A DNA stretch of 64,000 nt. Origin: Paenibacillus glycanilyticus (GTDB lineage Bacteria > Bacillota > Bacilli > Paenibacillales > Paenibacillaceae). Positions 53,705 to 62,740 of this stretch are shown piece after piece. The notes under the pieces are model-generated. The model was not told where the DNA came from. It did not search any database and saw only the letters and a list, made by a program, of their open reading frames with translations. The stretch lies in assembly GCF_023715145.1 (NCBI RefSeq), contig NZ_JAMBNP010000002.1, forward strand, positions 620,001 through 684,000, given 5' to 3'. Positions within the stretch are counted from its first letter, which is position 1. Every line of letters starts with the position of its first letter. A program made the translations under genes and the position numbers.

Positions 53705-54595
53705 ATGAAAGCTCAAGTACAATCCTTTATACAATATCTAATGAATGAGCGCGCCTTATCGAGCAGTACGCTGGAATCGTACGGCCGCGACTTGCAAGGC
53801 TTGCTCGACTATCTGGAACAGCAATCGGTTGCGAATGTGGCTGACGTTCAGCGTCACCATTTGTCGCATTATTTACTGCGTCTAAAAGAGAGCGGGCGCA
53901 AGACCTCTACCATTTCCCGGCATATTGCATCCATACGCGCCTTTTTTCATTATTTGGCGGTAAACGGATATATTCAGCTTAATCCCGCCATCTACATAGA
54001 GTCGCCTAAGCAGGAAAAGAAAGAACCCAATGTCCTGTCGGTCGAGAACGCCGGCCTCTTGCTAGAAACTCCGCAGCCTGTAACGGCTGCCGGGAAGAGA
54101 GACAAAGCGATGCTGGAGCTGCTGTACGCAACCGGAATCCGCGTGTCCGAGCTTATTTCTCTGGATGTCGACAGCGTAAATTCGCAATTAAACATTATCC
54201 GGTGCGTCGGCAGCGGCATGAAGGAACGGATTATTCCGTTTGGACGGATGGCCGCGGCCGCATTGGAAGATTATTTGCATAATGGCAGACAGGAGCTTTT
54301 GAGACAATCGGAGGACGAGCCTGCCTTGTTCCTTAATCAGCTGGGTACCCGCATGACCCGGCAGGGCTTCTGGAAGATGGTCAAGAAGTATGCGAAGGAA
54401 GCGGGAATCGCGGAAGAGATCACCCCGCATACGCTGCGCCATTCCTTTGCGGCGCATTTGCTGGAGAACGGAGCCGATCTACGCGCGGTCCAGGAGCTGC
54501 TTGGGCATGCGGATATTTCGACCACGCAGCGTTACACCAGGTTGTCTAAGGTAAGAATGAAGGATGTATACTCGAATTCGCATCCAAGAGCATGA
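53705..54595 (+). CDS. xerD: Site-specific tyrosine recombinase XerD
   Basis: A 296-residue XerD, the standard length. SAM-like N-terminal domain (to about 105) and catalytic domain with Arg in ATGIRVSEL, HTLRHSF, GHADISTTQRYT with the nucleophile Tyr. In the beta hairpin the usual GKGxKER reads GSGMKER, so the catalytic lysine (Lys172 of E. coli XerD by residue count) is Ser. The protein is otherwise intact. It resolves chromosome dimers at dif with XerC. ATG 53705 follows AAAGGAACC. Confidence 0.95.
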   Translation: MKAQVQSFIQYLMNERALSSSTLESYGRDLQGLLDYLEQQSVANVADVQRHHLSHYLLRLKESGRKTSTISRHIASIRAFFHYLAVNGYIQLNPAIYIESPKQEKKEPNVLSVENAGLLLETPQPVTAAGKRDKAMLELLYATGIRVSELISLDVDSVNSQLNIIRCVGSGMKERIIPFGRMAAAALEDYLHNGRQELLRQSEDEPALFLNQLGTRMTRQGFWKMVKKYAKEAGIAEEITPHTLRHSFAAHLLENGADLRAVQELLGHADISTTQRYTRLSKVRMKDVYSNSHPRA

Positions 54596-54631
54596 AGTAA
54601 GAATTGCGACAAAAAGCATGTCGCAATTCTT
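54594..54631 (+). repeat. Hairpin repeat family B, copy 3
   Basis: GAAGTAAGAATTGCGACA pairs with TGTCGCAATTCTT (54619-54631): a 13-bp stem with a short loop. It begins at the xerD stop codon. Same GAAGYAAGAATTGC start as the copies before lpdA. Confidence 0.7.
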
Positions 54632-54640
54632 AGGTTTACG

Positions 54641-54685
54641 CTTACGAAGTAAGAATTGCAACAAAAACCATGTCGCAATTCTTTT
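54641..54685 (+). repeat. Hairpin repeat family B, copy 4
   Basis: CTTACGAAGTAAGAATTGCA (54641-54660) leads a stem with TGTCGCAATTCTT (one mismatch), then TT and directly GGGAGG, the ribosome site of deoB. A tandem of copy 3. Confidence 0.7.
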
Positions 54686-54699
54686 GGGAGGTAATAATC

Positions 54700-55884
54700 A
54701 TGAAATTTGAACGTATTGCAGTTATCGTACTGGACAGTGTAGGAATCGGAGAACTGCCGGACGCACCGTCATTCGGAGACAGCGGATCCCATACGCTTGG
54801 CCATATTATCGAGCGCGTGCCTACGATAGAGCTGCCTAATATGCGCCGCTGGGGTCTTGACCGAATCGCGGCATTGTCCGACTGGAAGCCGGAAGGAGAG
54901 GCTGCTGCTTATTATGGCAAAATGGCCGAAGTATCGGTTGGCAAAGATACGATGACCGGGCATTGGGAGCTGATGGGACTCAACATTACCGTGCCGTTCC
55001 AAACTTTCCCCGAAGGCTTTCCGGCTGAGCTGATTGATGCGTTCGAAGAGCGTACCGGCCGCAAAGTCATCGGCAATAAGCCGGCAAGCGGAACCGAAAT
55101 ACTGGACGAGCTTGGGGCAGAGCAAATGGAGACAGGTGCCTGGATCGTCTACACATCTGCGGACAGCGTGTTCCAGATTGCCGCCCACGAAGAGATTATC
55201 CCGCTCGAAGAGCTGTACCGCGGCTGCGAGATCGCCCGTGAGCTTACGATGGATGAACGCTTTGCGGTGGGAAGAGTGATAGCAAGGCCGTACGAAGGTA
55301 CGCCCGGAGCATTCAAGCGGACGCCTAATCGCCATGATTATGCCGTCAAGCCGCCTGAAGCAACGGTGCTGGATCTGCTGAAGGATAACGGATACGACAC
55401 CATCGCAATCGGCAAAATCAATGACATCTTTGACGGAGAAGGTATAACGGCCACAACGTCGACAAAAAGCAATGCCGACGGGATTGCCCAAACCATTGAG
55501 GCGCTGAAGAAGCCATTCAAAGGCCTGCTGTTCACGAATCTTGTTGATTTCGATTCCTTGTACGGCCATCGGCGCGATCCGGAAGGTTACGCGAAGGCTC
55601 TGGAGGAATTTGACCGGGCTATTCCAGAACTGGAGAGCACGCTTGGGCCAAGAGATCTGCTGATCGTTACCGCCGACCATGGCAATGATCCGGTCCATCC
55701 CGGAACGGACCATACCCGCGAATACGTGCCCGTCCTGCTGTACAGTCCGGCGTTTGCCAAGCCGGAGCAGCTGGAGACGAGAACAACCTTCTCGGATCTG
55801 GGCGCAACCATCGCCGACAATTTCGGTGTGCCGACACCGCCGAACGGCATCAGCTTCTTGAAGCTTCTTCATGCAAAAGAATAG
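54700..55884 (+). CDS. deoB: Phosphopentomutase
   Basis: A 394-residue alkaline phosphatase-superfamily enzyme interconverting ribose 1- and 5-phosphate (and deoxy forms). Metal sites in [24 protein letters not shown] (catalytic Thr) and [21 protein letters not shown] 54700 follows GGGAGG. First of deoB-punA-(spo0E-like)-pdp, the nucleoside salvage/catabolism set. Confidence 0.96.
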   Translation: MKFERIAVIVLDSVGIGELPDAPSFGDSGSHTLGHIIERVPTIELPNMRRWGLDRIAALSDWKPEGEAAAYYGKMAEVSVGKDTMTGHWELMGLNITVPFQTFPEGFPAELIDAFEERTGRKVIGNKPASGTEILDELGAEQMETGAWIVYTSADSVFQIAAHEEIIPLEELYRGCEIARELTMDERFAVGRVIARPYEGTPGAFKRTPNRHDYAVKPPEATVLDLLKDNGYDTIAIGKINDIFDGEGITATTSTKSNADGIAQTIEALKKPFKGLLFTNLVDFDSLYGHRRDPEGYAKALEEFDRAIPELESTLGPRDLLIVTADHGNDPVHPGTDHTREYVPVLLYSPAFAKPEQLETRTTFSDLGATIADNFGVPTPPNGISFLKLLHAKE

Positions 55885-55909
55885 ATAAGGATAAGAGGAG
55901 GAACTTACG

Positions 55910-56740
55910 ATGAGTTCTACAACGATGACGGCAGCACAAATTAAAGAGGCTGCTTCCTATATTGCCGGCCGTGTGCAGGTGAAGCCGGAGATTGGCCTGA
56001 TTATGGGCTCCGGTCTTGGCGTGCTTGGCGATCATATTGAGAATGCGGTAACTATCGATTACAGCGACATTCCGCATTTTCCGGTATCGACGGTTGAAGG
56101 CCATGCAGGCGAGCTGTTGGTAGGCACATTGTCGGGAAGAGCGGTAGTTCTTATGCGCGGCAGATTCCATATGTACGAAGGCTACGGCCCGCAGCTTACG
56201 GCATTCCCCGTCCGAGTCATGAAGGCGCTAGGCGTTGCGTCGCTGCTTGTAACAAACGCAGCGGGCGGCGTTAACCTGAATTATGAAGCCGGCAATCTCA
56301 TGCTGATCTCGGATCATTTGAATATGACGGGCAAGAGCCCTCTGATCGGACCTAACGACAATGAGCTTGGCGTAAGGTTCCCGGATATGTCCGAGGCATA
56401 CAGCAAGCGTCTCCGCGCAATTGCGCGGGAAATAGCAGCCCAACAAGGCTTGAAGCTCCAGGAAGGCGTCTATGCGGGACTGCTTGGACCTTCTTACGAG
56501 ACGCCTGCCGAAATTCGCATGCTGCGCGTGTTGGGTGCAGATGCTGTCGGCATGTCGACCGTTGCGGAAGTTATCGCGGCCCGTCATTCGGGTATTGAAG
56601 TGCTTGGCATTTCCTGTATCAGCAACATGGCGGCGGGGGTGCTTGACCAGCCATTGTCTCATGAAGAGGTTATGGAGACAACCGAGCGGGTAAAAGGCGA
56701 ATTCCTGGCGCTGGTTAAAGAATTAATCCGACAATTCTAA
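55910..56740 (+). CDS. punA: Purine nucleoside phosphorylase, type I
   Basis: A 276-residue trimeric-type PNP. GLIMGSGLGVLGD (phosphate loop), VEGHAGELLVG, MRGRFHMYEGY, and SYETPAEIRMLRVLGADAVGMSTV (key part GADAVGMST). Splits purine nucleosides with phosphate. GGAGGAACTTACG precedes the ATG. Confidence 0.96.
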   Translation: MSSTTMTAAQIKEAASYIAGRVQVKPEIGLIMGSGLGVLGDHIENAVTIDYSDIPHFPVSTVEGHAGELLVGTLSGRAVVLMRGRFHMYEGYGPQLTAFPVRVMKALGVASLLVTNAAGGVNLNYEAGNLMLISDHLNMTGKSPLIGPNDNELGVRFPDMSEAYSKRLRAIAREIAAQQGLKLQEGVYAGLLGPSYETPAEIRMLRVLGADAVGMSTVAEVIAARHSGIEVLGISCISNMAAGVLDQPLSHEEVMETTERVKGEFLALVKELIRQF

Positions 56741-56849
56741 TGGGTGATTGTAATAAAATTGTAATAATTAGCTCGACGGAATATGACAGTATTTGATGGC
56801 GGTGTCGTCGTATAATGTCCATGATTATGGGATGATGGAGTGGAGAGAC

Positions 56850-57014
56850 ATGGACAAGCAATTACTCATCGAAATTGAGCAGTTGCGAGGGAAAATGGTT
56901 GAAAAAGCAATGAAAAAGAAAACCTTTGTACATCGTGAAGTGCTCCAGCTAAGCCAAATGCTGGACGAGCTTATCGTTCGGGAGCAAGTGCTGCGGGCGC
57001 GTGCAGTGAAATGA
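56850..57014 (+). CDS. Spo0E-family aspartyl-phosphate phosphatase
   Basis: A 54-residue helical hairpin protein with LQLSQMLDELI, fitting the SQxLD signature of Spo0E-like phosphatases, which remove phosphate from Spo0A~P. ATG 56850 follows GGAGTGGAGAG; the frame upstream to 56793 has no ribosome site. It stands between punA and pdp, 27 bases before pdp, an unusual place for a sporulation brake. Target not shown by sequence. Confidence 0.8.
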   Translation: MDKQLLIEIEQLRGKMVEKAMKKKTFVHREVLQLSQMLDELIVREQVLRARAVK

Positions 57015-57041
57015 TTGCGCAGCAGAAACGGAGTGGATAAC

Positions 57042-58370
57042 ATGCGTGCAGTAGATCTTATACAAAAGAAGCGGGACAGCGGGGAGCTGACTGCAAAAGA
57101 ATTGACGTTTCTGGTGGATGGCTATTGCGATGGAGGCATTCCGGATTACCAGATGTCGGCTTGGGCGATGGCGGTTCTCTTTCGGGGAATGACGCCGGCT
57201 GAGACGGCAGCTCTGACATTGGCAATGGCGAATTCGGGAGATCAGGTAGACCTGGCTCCAATCGCCGGCGTGAAGGTGGACAAACACAGTACTGGCGGTG
57301 TAGGCGACAAGACTACGCTTATTATCGCCCCGCTTGTAGCCTCGGTTGGCGTACCGGTTGCCAAGATGTCGGGAAGAGGCCTTGGTCATACAGGGGGAAC
57401 GATCGACAAATTGGAATCGATTGCAGGTTTTCAGACGGAGCTATCGAGGGAGAAATTCCTCGAACAGGTCAATGAGATTGGCCTTTCCGTTATCGGACAA
57501 AGCGGAAATCTGGCGCCTGCTGACAAAAAACTGTATGCGCTGCGGGATGTGACGGCTACCGTCGAATCCATTCCGTTGATCGCAAGCTCCGTAATGAGCA
57601 AGAAGATCGCAGCCGGTGCCGATGCCATTGTGCTTGACGTAAAGACGGGCAGCGGCGCATTCATGAAGACGGTGGAGGATTCCGAGAAGCTGGCGCAGGC
57701 TATGGTTGAGATCGGTACGCAGGTAGGCCGCCAAACGGCTGCCGTTATCAGCGATATGGACCAGCCGCTTGGCTTTGCGATTGGCAACGCGCTTGAAGTG
57801 CGCGAGGCGATCGAGACGCTGCAGGGCAATGGCCCGGCTGATCTTACGGAGCTGTGCCTGACGCTTGGCGCGCATATGGTCGTGCTCGGCAAGAAGGCCG
57901 CAACGGTTGCCGAAGCGAAGGAGCTGCTGCAGCGCAAGCTGGATAACGGCGAGGCATTAGCCAAGTTCAAACAGTTTATTGCCGCGCAAGGCGGAGAAGC
58001 TGCCGTAGCAGATGATGTTACGTTATTGCCGCAGGCTGCGGAGCTGGTTGAAGTTAAGGCTGCTGCTGCAGGTTATGTGTCCGCAATCGAAGCGGAACAG
58101 CTTGGCATTGCCGCGATGCTGCTGGGAGCCGGACGGGCAACCAAGGAAGCGGCTATTGATTATTCGGTTGGGATCACGATCCGCAAAAAGGTTGGAGATC
58201 CGGTCAGCGAAGGGGATACGCTTGCAGTGCTGCATACCCGAGCTAACGATGCCGCGGTAGAAGAGGTAACGGTTAAAGTCCGCGAAGCCTATACCCTGTC
58301 AGCGGAGAAGCCTGAAGAACGTCCGTTGCTGTTATCCGTCGTTACGGCGGAGGGAACTAAACGTTATTAG
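57042..58370 (+). CDS. pdp: Pyrimidine-nucleoside phosphorylase
   Basis: A 442-residue thymidine/pyrimidine phosphorylase family enzyme. [15 protein letters not shown] (phosphate binding), [17 protein letters not shown], and [11 protein letters not shown]-terminal pyrimidine nucleoside phosphorylase domain from about 345. Phosphorolyses uridine and thymidine; DeoB takes up the sugar phosphate. ATG 57042 follows GGAGTG. Confidence 0.95.
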   Translation: MRAVDLIQKKRDSGELTAKELTFLVDGYCDGGIPDYQMSAWAMAVLFRGMTPAETAALTLAMANSGDQVDLAPIAGVKVDKHSTGGVGDKTTLIIAPLVASVGVPVAKMSGRGLGHTGGTIDKLESIAGFQTELSREKFLEQVNEIGLSVIGQSGNLAPADKKLYALRDVTATVESIPLIASSVMSKKIAAGADAIVLDVKTGSGAFMKTVEDSEKLAQAMVEIGTQVGRQTAAVISDMDQPLGFAIGNALEVREAIETLQGNGPADLTELCLTLGAHMVVLGKKAATVAEAKELLQRKLDNGEALAKFKQFIAAQGGEAAVADDVTLLPQAAELVEVKAAAAGYVSAIEAEQLGIAAMLLGAGRATKEAAIDYSVGITIRKKVGDPVSEGDTLAVLHTRANDAAVEEVTVKVREAYTLSAEKPEERPLLLSVVTAEGTKRY

Positions 58371-58383
58371 ATCTTAATATTCC

Positions 58384-58425
58384 AAAACGCCTTGCTCCTT
58401 GATTGGAGTAAGGCGTTTTTTTTCG
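58384..58425 (+). terminator. Terminator of the nucleoside cluster
   Basis: AAAACGCCTTGCTCC pairs with GGAGTAAGGCGTTTT, followed by T run. Confidence 0.92.
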
Positions 58426-58563
58426 CGCAAGCGAGATTCGACATCAATCGCGTGGAATATTTTTCATGAAAGAGGTCAAGACTGGAGAAGACAATATAGC
58501 CCAAATGCGGTGTTAAGTCTCAAAGCGACAAAGAACCGCATCATCTTTGGAGGAGACCTGCTC

Positions 58564-59778
58564 ATGAAAAAAGTTTGTACGAAGCTGTTCATTCTATTCG
58601 CCGCATTTGCCCTTACCGCGATGCCGGCTGCTGCTAGCGCTAATGCTGTTACGAATGCAAAGGAGCCCGTTCCTGGCGCTCCGGGACAGCAGCTGCAAGC
58701 CTCATCGCTCGATCTAGCGCCTTCTGCACGCTCGGCGGTCTTAATGGACGCTGACAGCGGAACGGTTATTTTTGAGAAGGACAGCAACGTCAAGCTCCCT
58801 CCGGCGAGCATTACGAAAGTCATGACGATGCTGCTGATTATGGAAGCATTGGACGACGGGAAAATCAAGCTGACCGACAAAGTTCCGACAAGCGAATATG
58901 CCGCGTCTATGGGCGGTTCGCAGATCTTCCTCGAGCCTGGTGAAGAAATGTCTGTTGACGAAATGCTGAGAGGGATCGCGCTTGCTTCCGGCAATGATGC
59001 TTCTGTAGCCATGGCCGAGAAGCTTGCTGGAACGGAGCAGCAATTTGTTGCCATGATGAATGAGAAGGCACAGCAGCTTGGTTTGCAGAACACGCATTTT
59101 GCCAACTGCAATGGCTTGCCCGCTGCCGATCACTACACCTCCGCGCATGATATTGCGGTTATGTCCCGCGAGCTGCTCAAGCATTCCGAGATTACGAAGT
59201 ATACCGGAATGTATCAGGATTATTTGCGCAAATCGTCCGAGAAACCGTTCTGGCTCGTGAATACGAACAAGCTGGTTCGATTCTACAGCGGGGCGGACGG
59301 TCTCAAAACAGGCTTCACGAATGAAGCGAAATTCTGTTTGACGGCAACAGCCAAGCGTGACAATCTGCGCGTTATCGCTGTCGTTATGGGTGAGCCAAAC
59401 ACCAAGACGCGCAATGCCGAAGTATCGCAAATGCTCGACTATACGTTTGCGCAATATACGACCCATCCTATCTTCAAAGAAGGAGACACGATGGGAACGG
59501 TCAAAATCGAGAAGGGCGCCGTGCGGGAACTGCCGCTTGTTGCGAAGCATCCGTACAGCATTCTGCTGAAGAAAGGCGCAGCTACGCAGGATATTCGTTA
59601 CGAGCTGCAAATCAATCAGCCGCTGAAAGCGCCGGTGGCAATTGGTCAGTCAATCGGTAAGCTGGTCGTCTATCAAGGCGATCAAATCGTGAAGGAATTC
59701 CCGGTGGATGCGCCGCAGTCCATTGATAAAGCAGGCTGGTGGAAATTGCTGAAAAGGTCGTTTAGCGGACTTTTCTAA
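58564..59778 (+). CDS. dacF: DacF, sporulation D-alanyl-D-alanine carboxypeptidase
   Basis: A 404-residue penicillin-binding protein (S11). Signal peptide (about residues 1-25), catalytic Ser in PASITK (about 78-83), SGN (about 141-143), KTG (about 245-247), and a C-terminal beta domain with an amphipathic end (WWKLLKRSF). It trims stem peptides in the forespore, affecting cortex cross-linking. ATG 58564 follows TTGGAGGAGA. Lies before spoIIAA as in Bacillus, but a separate sigma-H promoter follows it. Confidence 0.95.
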   Translation: MKKVCTKLFILFAAFALTAMPAAASANAVTNAKEPVPGAPGQQLQASSLDLAPSARSAVLMDADSGTVIFEKDSNVKLPPASITKVMTMLLIMEALDDGKIKLTDKVPTSEYAASMGGSQIFLEPGEEMSVDEMLRGIALASGNDASVAMAEKLAGTEQQFVAMMNEKAQQLGLQNTHFANCNGLPAADHYTSAHDIAVMSRELLKHSEITKYTGMYQDYLRKSSEKPFWLVNTNKLVRFYSGADGLKTGFTNEAKFCLTATAKRDNLRVIAVVMGEPNTKTRNAEVSQMLDYTFAQYTTHPIFKEGDTMGTVKIEKGAVRELPLVAKHPYSILLKKGAATQDIRYELQINQPLKAPVAIGQSIGKLVVYQGDQIVKEFPVDAPQSIDKAGWWKLLKRSFSGLF

Positions 59779-59827
59779 TAGCGTATTTTGTCAGCTTCTA
59801 GCGCTCTGCTTCTAGTTTTGTCGCCGT

Positions 59828-59857
59828 GCAGGAAACCTCGGGCTATATGGAGAATTC
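59828..59857 (+). promoter_or_regulatory. Sigma-H promoter of spoIIAA-AB-sigF
   Basis: GCAGGAAAC (59828-59836), 12 bases, then GGAGAATTC (59849-59857) fit the sigma-H form RNAGGAWWW-N11/12-RNNGAATWW at nearly every position. B. subtilis spoIIA is sigma-H dependent and Spo0A~P activated; only a partial 0A box (TGTCGCC) is seen just upstream. Confidence 0.78.
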
Positions 59858-59902
59858 GTAGTTCGATCCAAAAGCGAAGCCTAAAGGAGTTGAACGGCGA
59901 CA

Positions 59903-60256
59903 ATGAGTTTGCAAGCAGAACTGGAGCATTACCGAAACGTATTGATCGTGCGTCTCCGCGGAGAGCTCGACCATCATACAGCGGACATTGTCCGCAACAA
60001 GATGGAAGCGGAGATCATTAGAGGCGAAAGCCACCACATTATTCTCAGCCTGAAGGATCTGCAGTTTATGGACAGCTCCGGATTAGGCGTCATTTTGGGC
60101 AGATACAAGCAGATTCGCAGCAAAGGCGGCAAAATGGTCGTATGTGATGTGAACCCTAGTGTCTACCGCCTCTTTGAAATGTCGGGGTTGTTTAAAATAA
60201 TGAACATTTACGACAATGAAAGAATGGCGATTTCTAGTCTGGAGGTGGTCTCGTAA
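59903..60256 (+). CDS. spoIIAA: SpoIIAA, anti-anti-sigma factor
   Basis: A 117-residue STAS-domain protein. [17 protein letters not shown] (about residues 50-66) holds the serine that SpoIIAB phosphorylates. Dephosphorylated by SpoIIE in the forespore, it pulls SpoIIAB off sigma F. ATG 59903 follows AAAGGAGTTG. Confidence 0.97.
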   Translation: MSLQAELEHYRNVLIVRLRGELDHHTADIVRNKMEAEIIRGESHHIILSLKDLQFMDSSGLGVILGRYKQIRSKGGKMVVCDVNPSVYRLFEMSGLFKIMNIYDNERMAISSLEVVS

Positions 60257-60699
60257 TGGGACGCAACGAAATGACGTTAACCTTTAGCGCCCGGTCGGAG
60301 AATGAGGCGTTTGCGCGTATCGCGGTGGCCTCGTTCGTGTCGCAGCTGGATCCGACGCTGGAGGAGCTGAACGATCTGAAGACAGCCGTGTCCGAAGCGG
60401 TCACCAATTCTATTATTCATGGCTATGACAGCGATCCTGTTGGCAAAGTGACGATTGAAGCCTCCATTGACGGCGACGTGGTGTCCATTGAGATTTATGA
60501 CAATGGCCGCGGCATTGAAGATTTGGAGCTGGCTCGCCAGCCGCTCTTTACCTCCAAGCCGGAAATGGAACGTTCGGGTATGGGCTTTACGATTATGGAA
60601 AATTTCATGGACCGTTTTGAAGTGACCAGTGAGCTGGGCCAAGGTACGCGCGTAGCTATGCTTAAGCGTATTGAATCGAAAAAAGCGCTGTATAACTAG
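60256..60699 (+). CDS. spoIIAB: SpoIIAB, anti-sigma F factor and kinase
   Basis: A 147-residue GHKL kinase. N box [14 protein letters not shown]1 box [11 protein letters not shown]2 region [16 protein letters not shown]. Binds and blocks sigma F and phosphorylates SpoIIAA. ATG 60256 overlaps the spoIIAA stop by one base, keeping a fixed ratio of the partners. Confidence 0.97.
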   Translation: MGRNEMTLTFSARSENEAFARIAVASFVSQLDPTLEELNDLKTAVSEAVTNSIIHGYDSDPVGKVTIEASIDGDVVSIEIYDNGRGIEDLELARQPLFTSKPEMERSGMGFTIMENFMDRFEVTSELGQGTRVAMLKRIESKKALYN

Positions 60700-60718
60700 C
60701 GTATAGGGGTTGAACCTC

Positions 60719-61474
60719 ATGGATGTCGATTTGAAGCAAACGGCTCAGCCGTATTTGGATGATGCGGAAGTCAAACGCTTGATAGCGTTAAGTCAATCCG
60801 GCGATACGCTCGCCCGGGATACGCTTGTACAATGTAACATAAGGTTAGTTTGGTCAGTCGTCCAGCGGTTCATCAACCGCGGATACGAGCCGGAGGATCT
60901 GTTCCAAATCGGGTGTATCGGGTTGCTGAAGTCTGTCGACAAGTTCGATCTGTCCTATGATGTGAAGTTCTCTACCTATGCGGTGCCGATGATTATCGGC
61001 GAGATTCAGCGCTTTTTGCGTGATGACGGTACGCTTAAGGTCAGTCGTTCACTGAAAGAGACGGCGAATAAGGTTCGGAAAATGAAGGATGAGCTCTCCA
61101 AGACGCTTGGCCGGCTGCCAACCGTCAGTGAAGTAGCCGACCGGCTTGGCATTACGCCGGAGGATGTTGTCTTCGCGCAGGAGGCTAACAAGCCGCCTAC
61201 ATCTATTCACGAAACCGTATTCGAGAATGACGGAGACCCGATTACGCTGATGGATCAGATCGCGGATGATTCGCAGGAGCGTTGGTTCGATAAGCTCGCA
61301 TTACTCGAGGCGATCGAAGGCCTCAGCGAACGTGAGCGCCTGATCGTATACTTACGTTATTACCGTGACAAGACCCAATCCGAAGTCGCCAGCCGCCTCG
61401 GGATATCCCAGGTTCAGGTGTCGAGGTTGGAGAAGAAAATTTTGCAGTCTATACGAGAACAAATTGCCCAATGA
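60719..61474 (+). CDS. sigF: RNA polymerase sigma F
   Basis: A 251-residue sigma-70 family factor, first forespore-specific sigma. Region 2 (GYEPEDLFQIGCIGLLKSVDKFD, STYAVPMIIGEIQRFLRDD), region 3 (LGRLPTVSEVADRLGITPEDV) and region 4 (YYRDKTQSEVASRLGISQVQVSRLEK). ATG 60719 lies nine bases after AGGGG; TTG 60710 is part of that stretch. Third gene of the spoIIA operon. Confidence 0.97.
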   Translation: MDVDLKQTAQPYLDDAEVKRLIALSQSGDTLARDTLVQCNIRLVWSVVQRFINRGYEPEDLFQIGCIGLLKSVDKFDLSYDVKFSTYAVPMIIGEIQRFLRDDGTLKVSRSLKETANKVRKMKDELSKTLGRLPTVSEVADRLGITPEDVVFAQEANKPPTSIHETVFENDGDPITLMDQIADDSQERWFDKLALLEAIEGLSERERLIVYLRYYRDKTQSEVASRLGISQVQVSRLEKKILQSIREQIAQ

Positions 61475-61496
61475 GACAGCAATTTGTTCTTCGTAG
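61453..61496 (+). terminator. Terminator of the spoIIA operon
   Basis: TACGA-GAACAAATTGC pairs with GCAATTTGTTCTTCGTA around CCAATGAGACA; the left arm is inside the end of sigF. Confidence 0.78.
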
Positions 61497-61498
61497 AA

Positions 61499-61560
61499 AA
61501 AAGACCAAATGGCGAACCCGTCAGCTTAGATGCTGCGAGGCCATTTGGTCTTTCTTTTTC
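61499..61560. terminator. Bidirectional terminator between sigF and the P-loop pair
   Basis: GACCAAATGG (about 61502-61511) pairs with CCATTTGGTC (61542-61551). T-rich tracts flank it on both strands. The right arm also codes the last residues (DQMASQHLS) of the minus-strand gene. Confidence 0.78.
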
Positions 61561-62027
61561 ATCTCACTGTATCGAATTACTTTATCCCCATGCAGCCGCA
61601 GCTTGTCCTCGAACGCCGGTCTGTTCCGCTCGAAATCCCGGGTCCATGTAAACATCATTCTGAGCATGCGAAGATCGGGGTTATAGTGACATTGCTCCAT
61701 GCCAAGCTTCTGTTTCGCGAAGCGAGACAGGATCCTCCATTTGCGTACCCATACAGAGGTGTCCATATAGATGATTGTATCAGCCATCCGGTAGAGGCAT
61801 TGATACGAATCCCTGTCCGTCCCTTCGAATATCCAGGAGCCGGCTTTGTCGATTTCCTTGATCACTTCAAGCTGCTCTTCGGCGGTTCGCTTTGTTCGCC
61901 CGGAAGGTGTCCGGTGATGGACGATGGCATCCAGCTCGCACCAAGAAATATGAAGCTCCTCGGATAATCGCCTGGCTAGAGTGGTTTTGCCGCTGGCCAC
62001 AATACCCGCAATAAATATTTTTCTCAT
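61521..62027 (-). CDS. P-loop nucleotide kinase-like protein (FlaR/topology modulation type), copy 1
   Basis: A 168-residue P-loop protein: Walker A GIVASGKTTLAR (about residues 8-19), ELDAIVHH, WIFEGTDRDSY and ADTIIYMDTS, the pattern of the adenylate kinase-like AAA proteins often named FlaR or DNA topology modulation protein; the true substrate is unknown. Overlaps the upstream paralogue by four bases (ATGA). C-terminal residues are encoded in a terminator stem. Sits between sigF and spoVAA, which are neighbours in B. subtilis. Confidence 0.78.
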   Translation of the reverse strand: MRKIFIAGIVASGKTTLARRLSEELHISWCELDAIVHHRTPSGRTKRTAEEQLEVIKEIDKAGSWIFEGTDRDSYQCLYRMADTIIYMDTSVWVRKWRILSRFAKQKLGMEQCHYNPDLRMLRMMFTWTRDFERNRPAFEDKLRLHGDKVIRYSEMKKKDQMASQHLS

Positions 62028-62548
62028 CCGATCTCTTTATCCTTGCCTAAGCGCTTCAAAAACCTATCGGCCTCTCCGGGCGACTTTAGAATAATAACCT
62101 GCTTTTCGCCGGACAATTGTTGAATCTTACTTAATATTTCGGGTTTTCTTGTTTTCGGATATTCCCAAATCCATTTCAGAAACGGCAGATCGACTTTTTC
62201 CCTGCAGTCCGGCCCCATGTCCGGTCTCGCTCTATTCCGGTATTGAATGGCTCTTTTGACCGCGCGATACATACATAAAAGTCTGGGGAAATCCAGGTAA
62301 ACAATCGTATCGGCGGCATGCAGCCGGATATCCATGGTCCCTCCGTAATTACCGTCGATTATCCATTTATCTTGTTGGACCAACTCGCTTTGGACCCTTA
62401 TCTGTTCTTCCTTCGGCACGCTTACCCAGTTAGCCTTCCAGAACATGGCATCCAGATGAGATACCTCCTGGTCAAGCAGCTTTCCAAGCTTTCTGGCCAA
62501 GGTGGATTTACCCGCCCCGCCCGAGCCTATGATTGCTATCTTTTTCAT
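62024..62548 (-). CDS. P-loop nucleotide kinase-like protein (FlaR type), copy 2
   Basis: A 174-residue paralogue of the next gene: Walker A GSGGAGKSTLARKLG (about residues 7-21), SHLDAMFWKANWVSV, WIIDGNYGGTMDIRL and ADTIVYLDFPRLLCMYR, then a basic region. ATG 62548 follows AGGAGGATACAG; the frame goes on to 62596 without a ribosome site. First of a two-gene operon on the minus strand. Confidence 0.82.
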   Translation of the reverse strand: MKKIAIIGSGGAGKSTLARKLGKLLDQEVSHLDAMFWKANWVSVPKEEQIRVQSELVQQDKWIIDGNYGGTMDIRLHAADTIVYLDFPRLLCMYRAVKRAIQYRNRARPDMGPDCREKVDLPFLKWIWEYPKTRKPEILSKIQQLSGEKQVIILKSPGEADRFLKRLGKDKEIG

Positions 62549-62666
62549 CTGTATCCTCCTGTAGTTATGCAATGGTTCTTTAGTAATTCCATCCAATGAG
62601 TGCTATTCCTTGTCAGCATGCAAAAGTTCTTGAAAGCCTTATTTCTTTATTTTACCTCTATAAGCA

Positions 62667-62697
62667 TGACTATCCGGTATCTCCTTTTCTCATACTA
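62667..62697 (+). promoter_or_regulatory. Sigma-G promoter of spoVA
   Basis: TGACTA (62667-62672) and CATACTA (62691-62697, perfect sigma-G -10) with an 18-base spacer. spoVA operons are late forespore, sigma-G genes. Confidence 0.75.
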
Positions 62698-62740
62698 ACA
62701 GGGAACTAAACCCTATGCGGGAACAAAGGAATGATGACAG

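Noticed and set aside
54769..55872. 367-codon open frame on the minus strand
   Set aside because: Antisense shadow of deoB, with no ribosome site and low-complexity composition.
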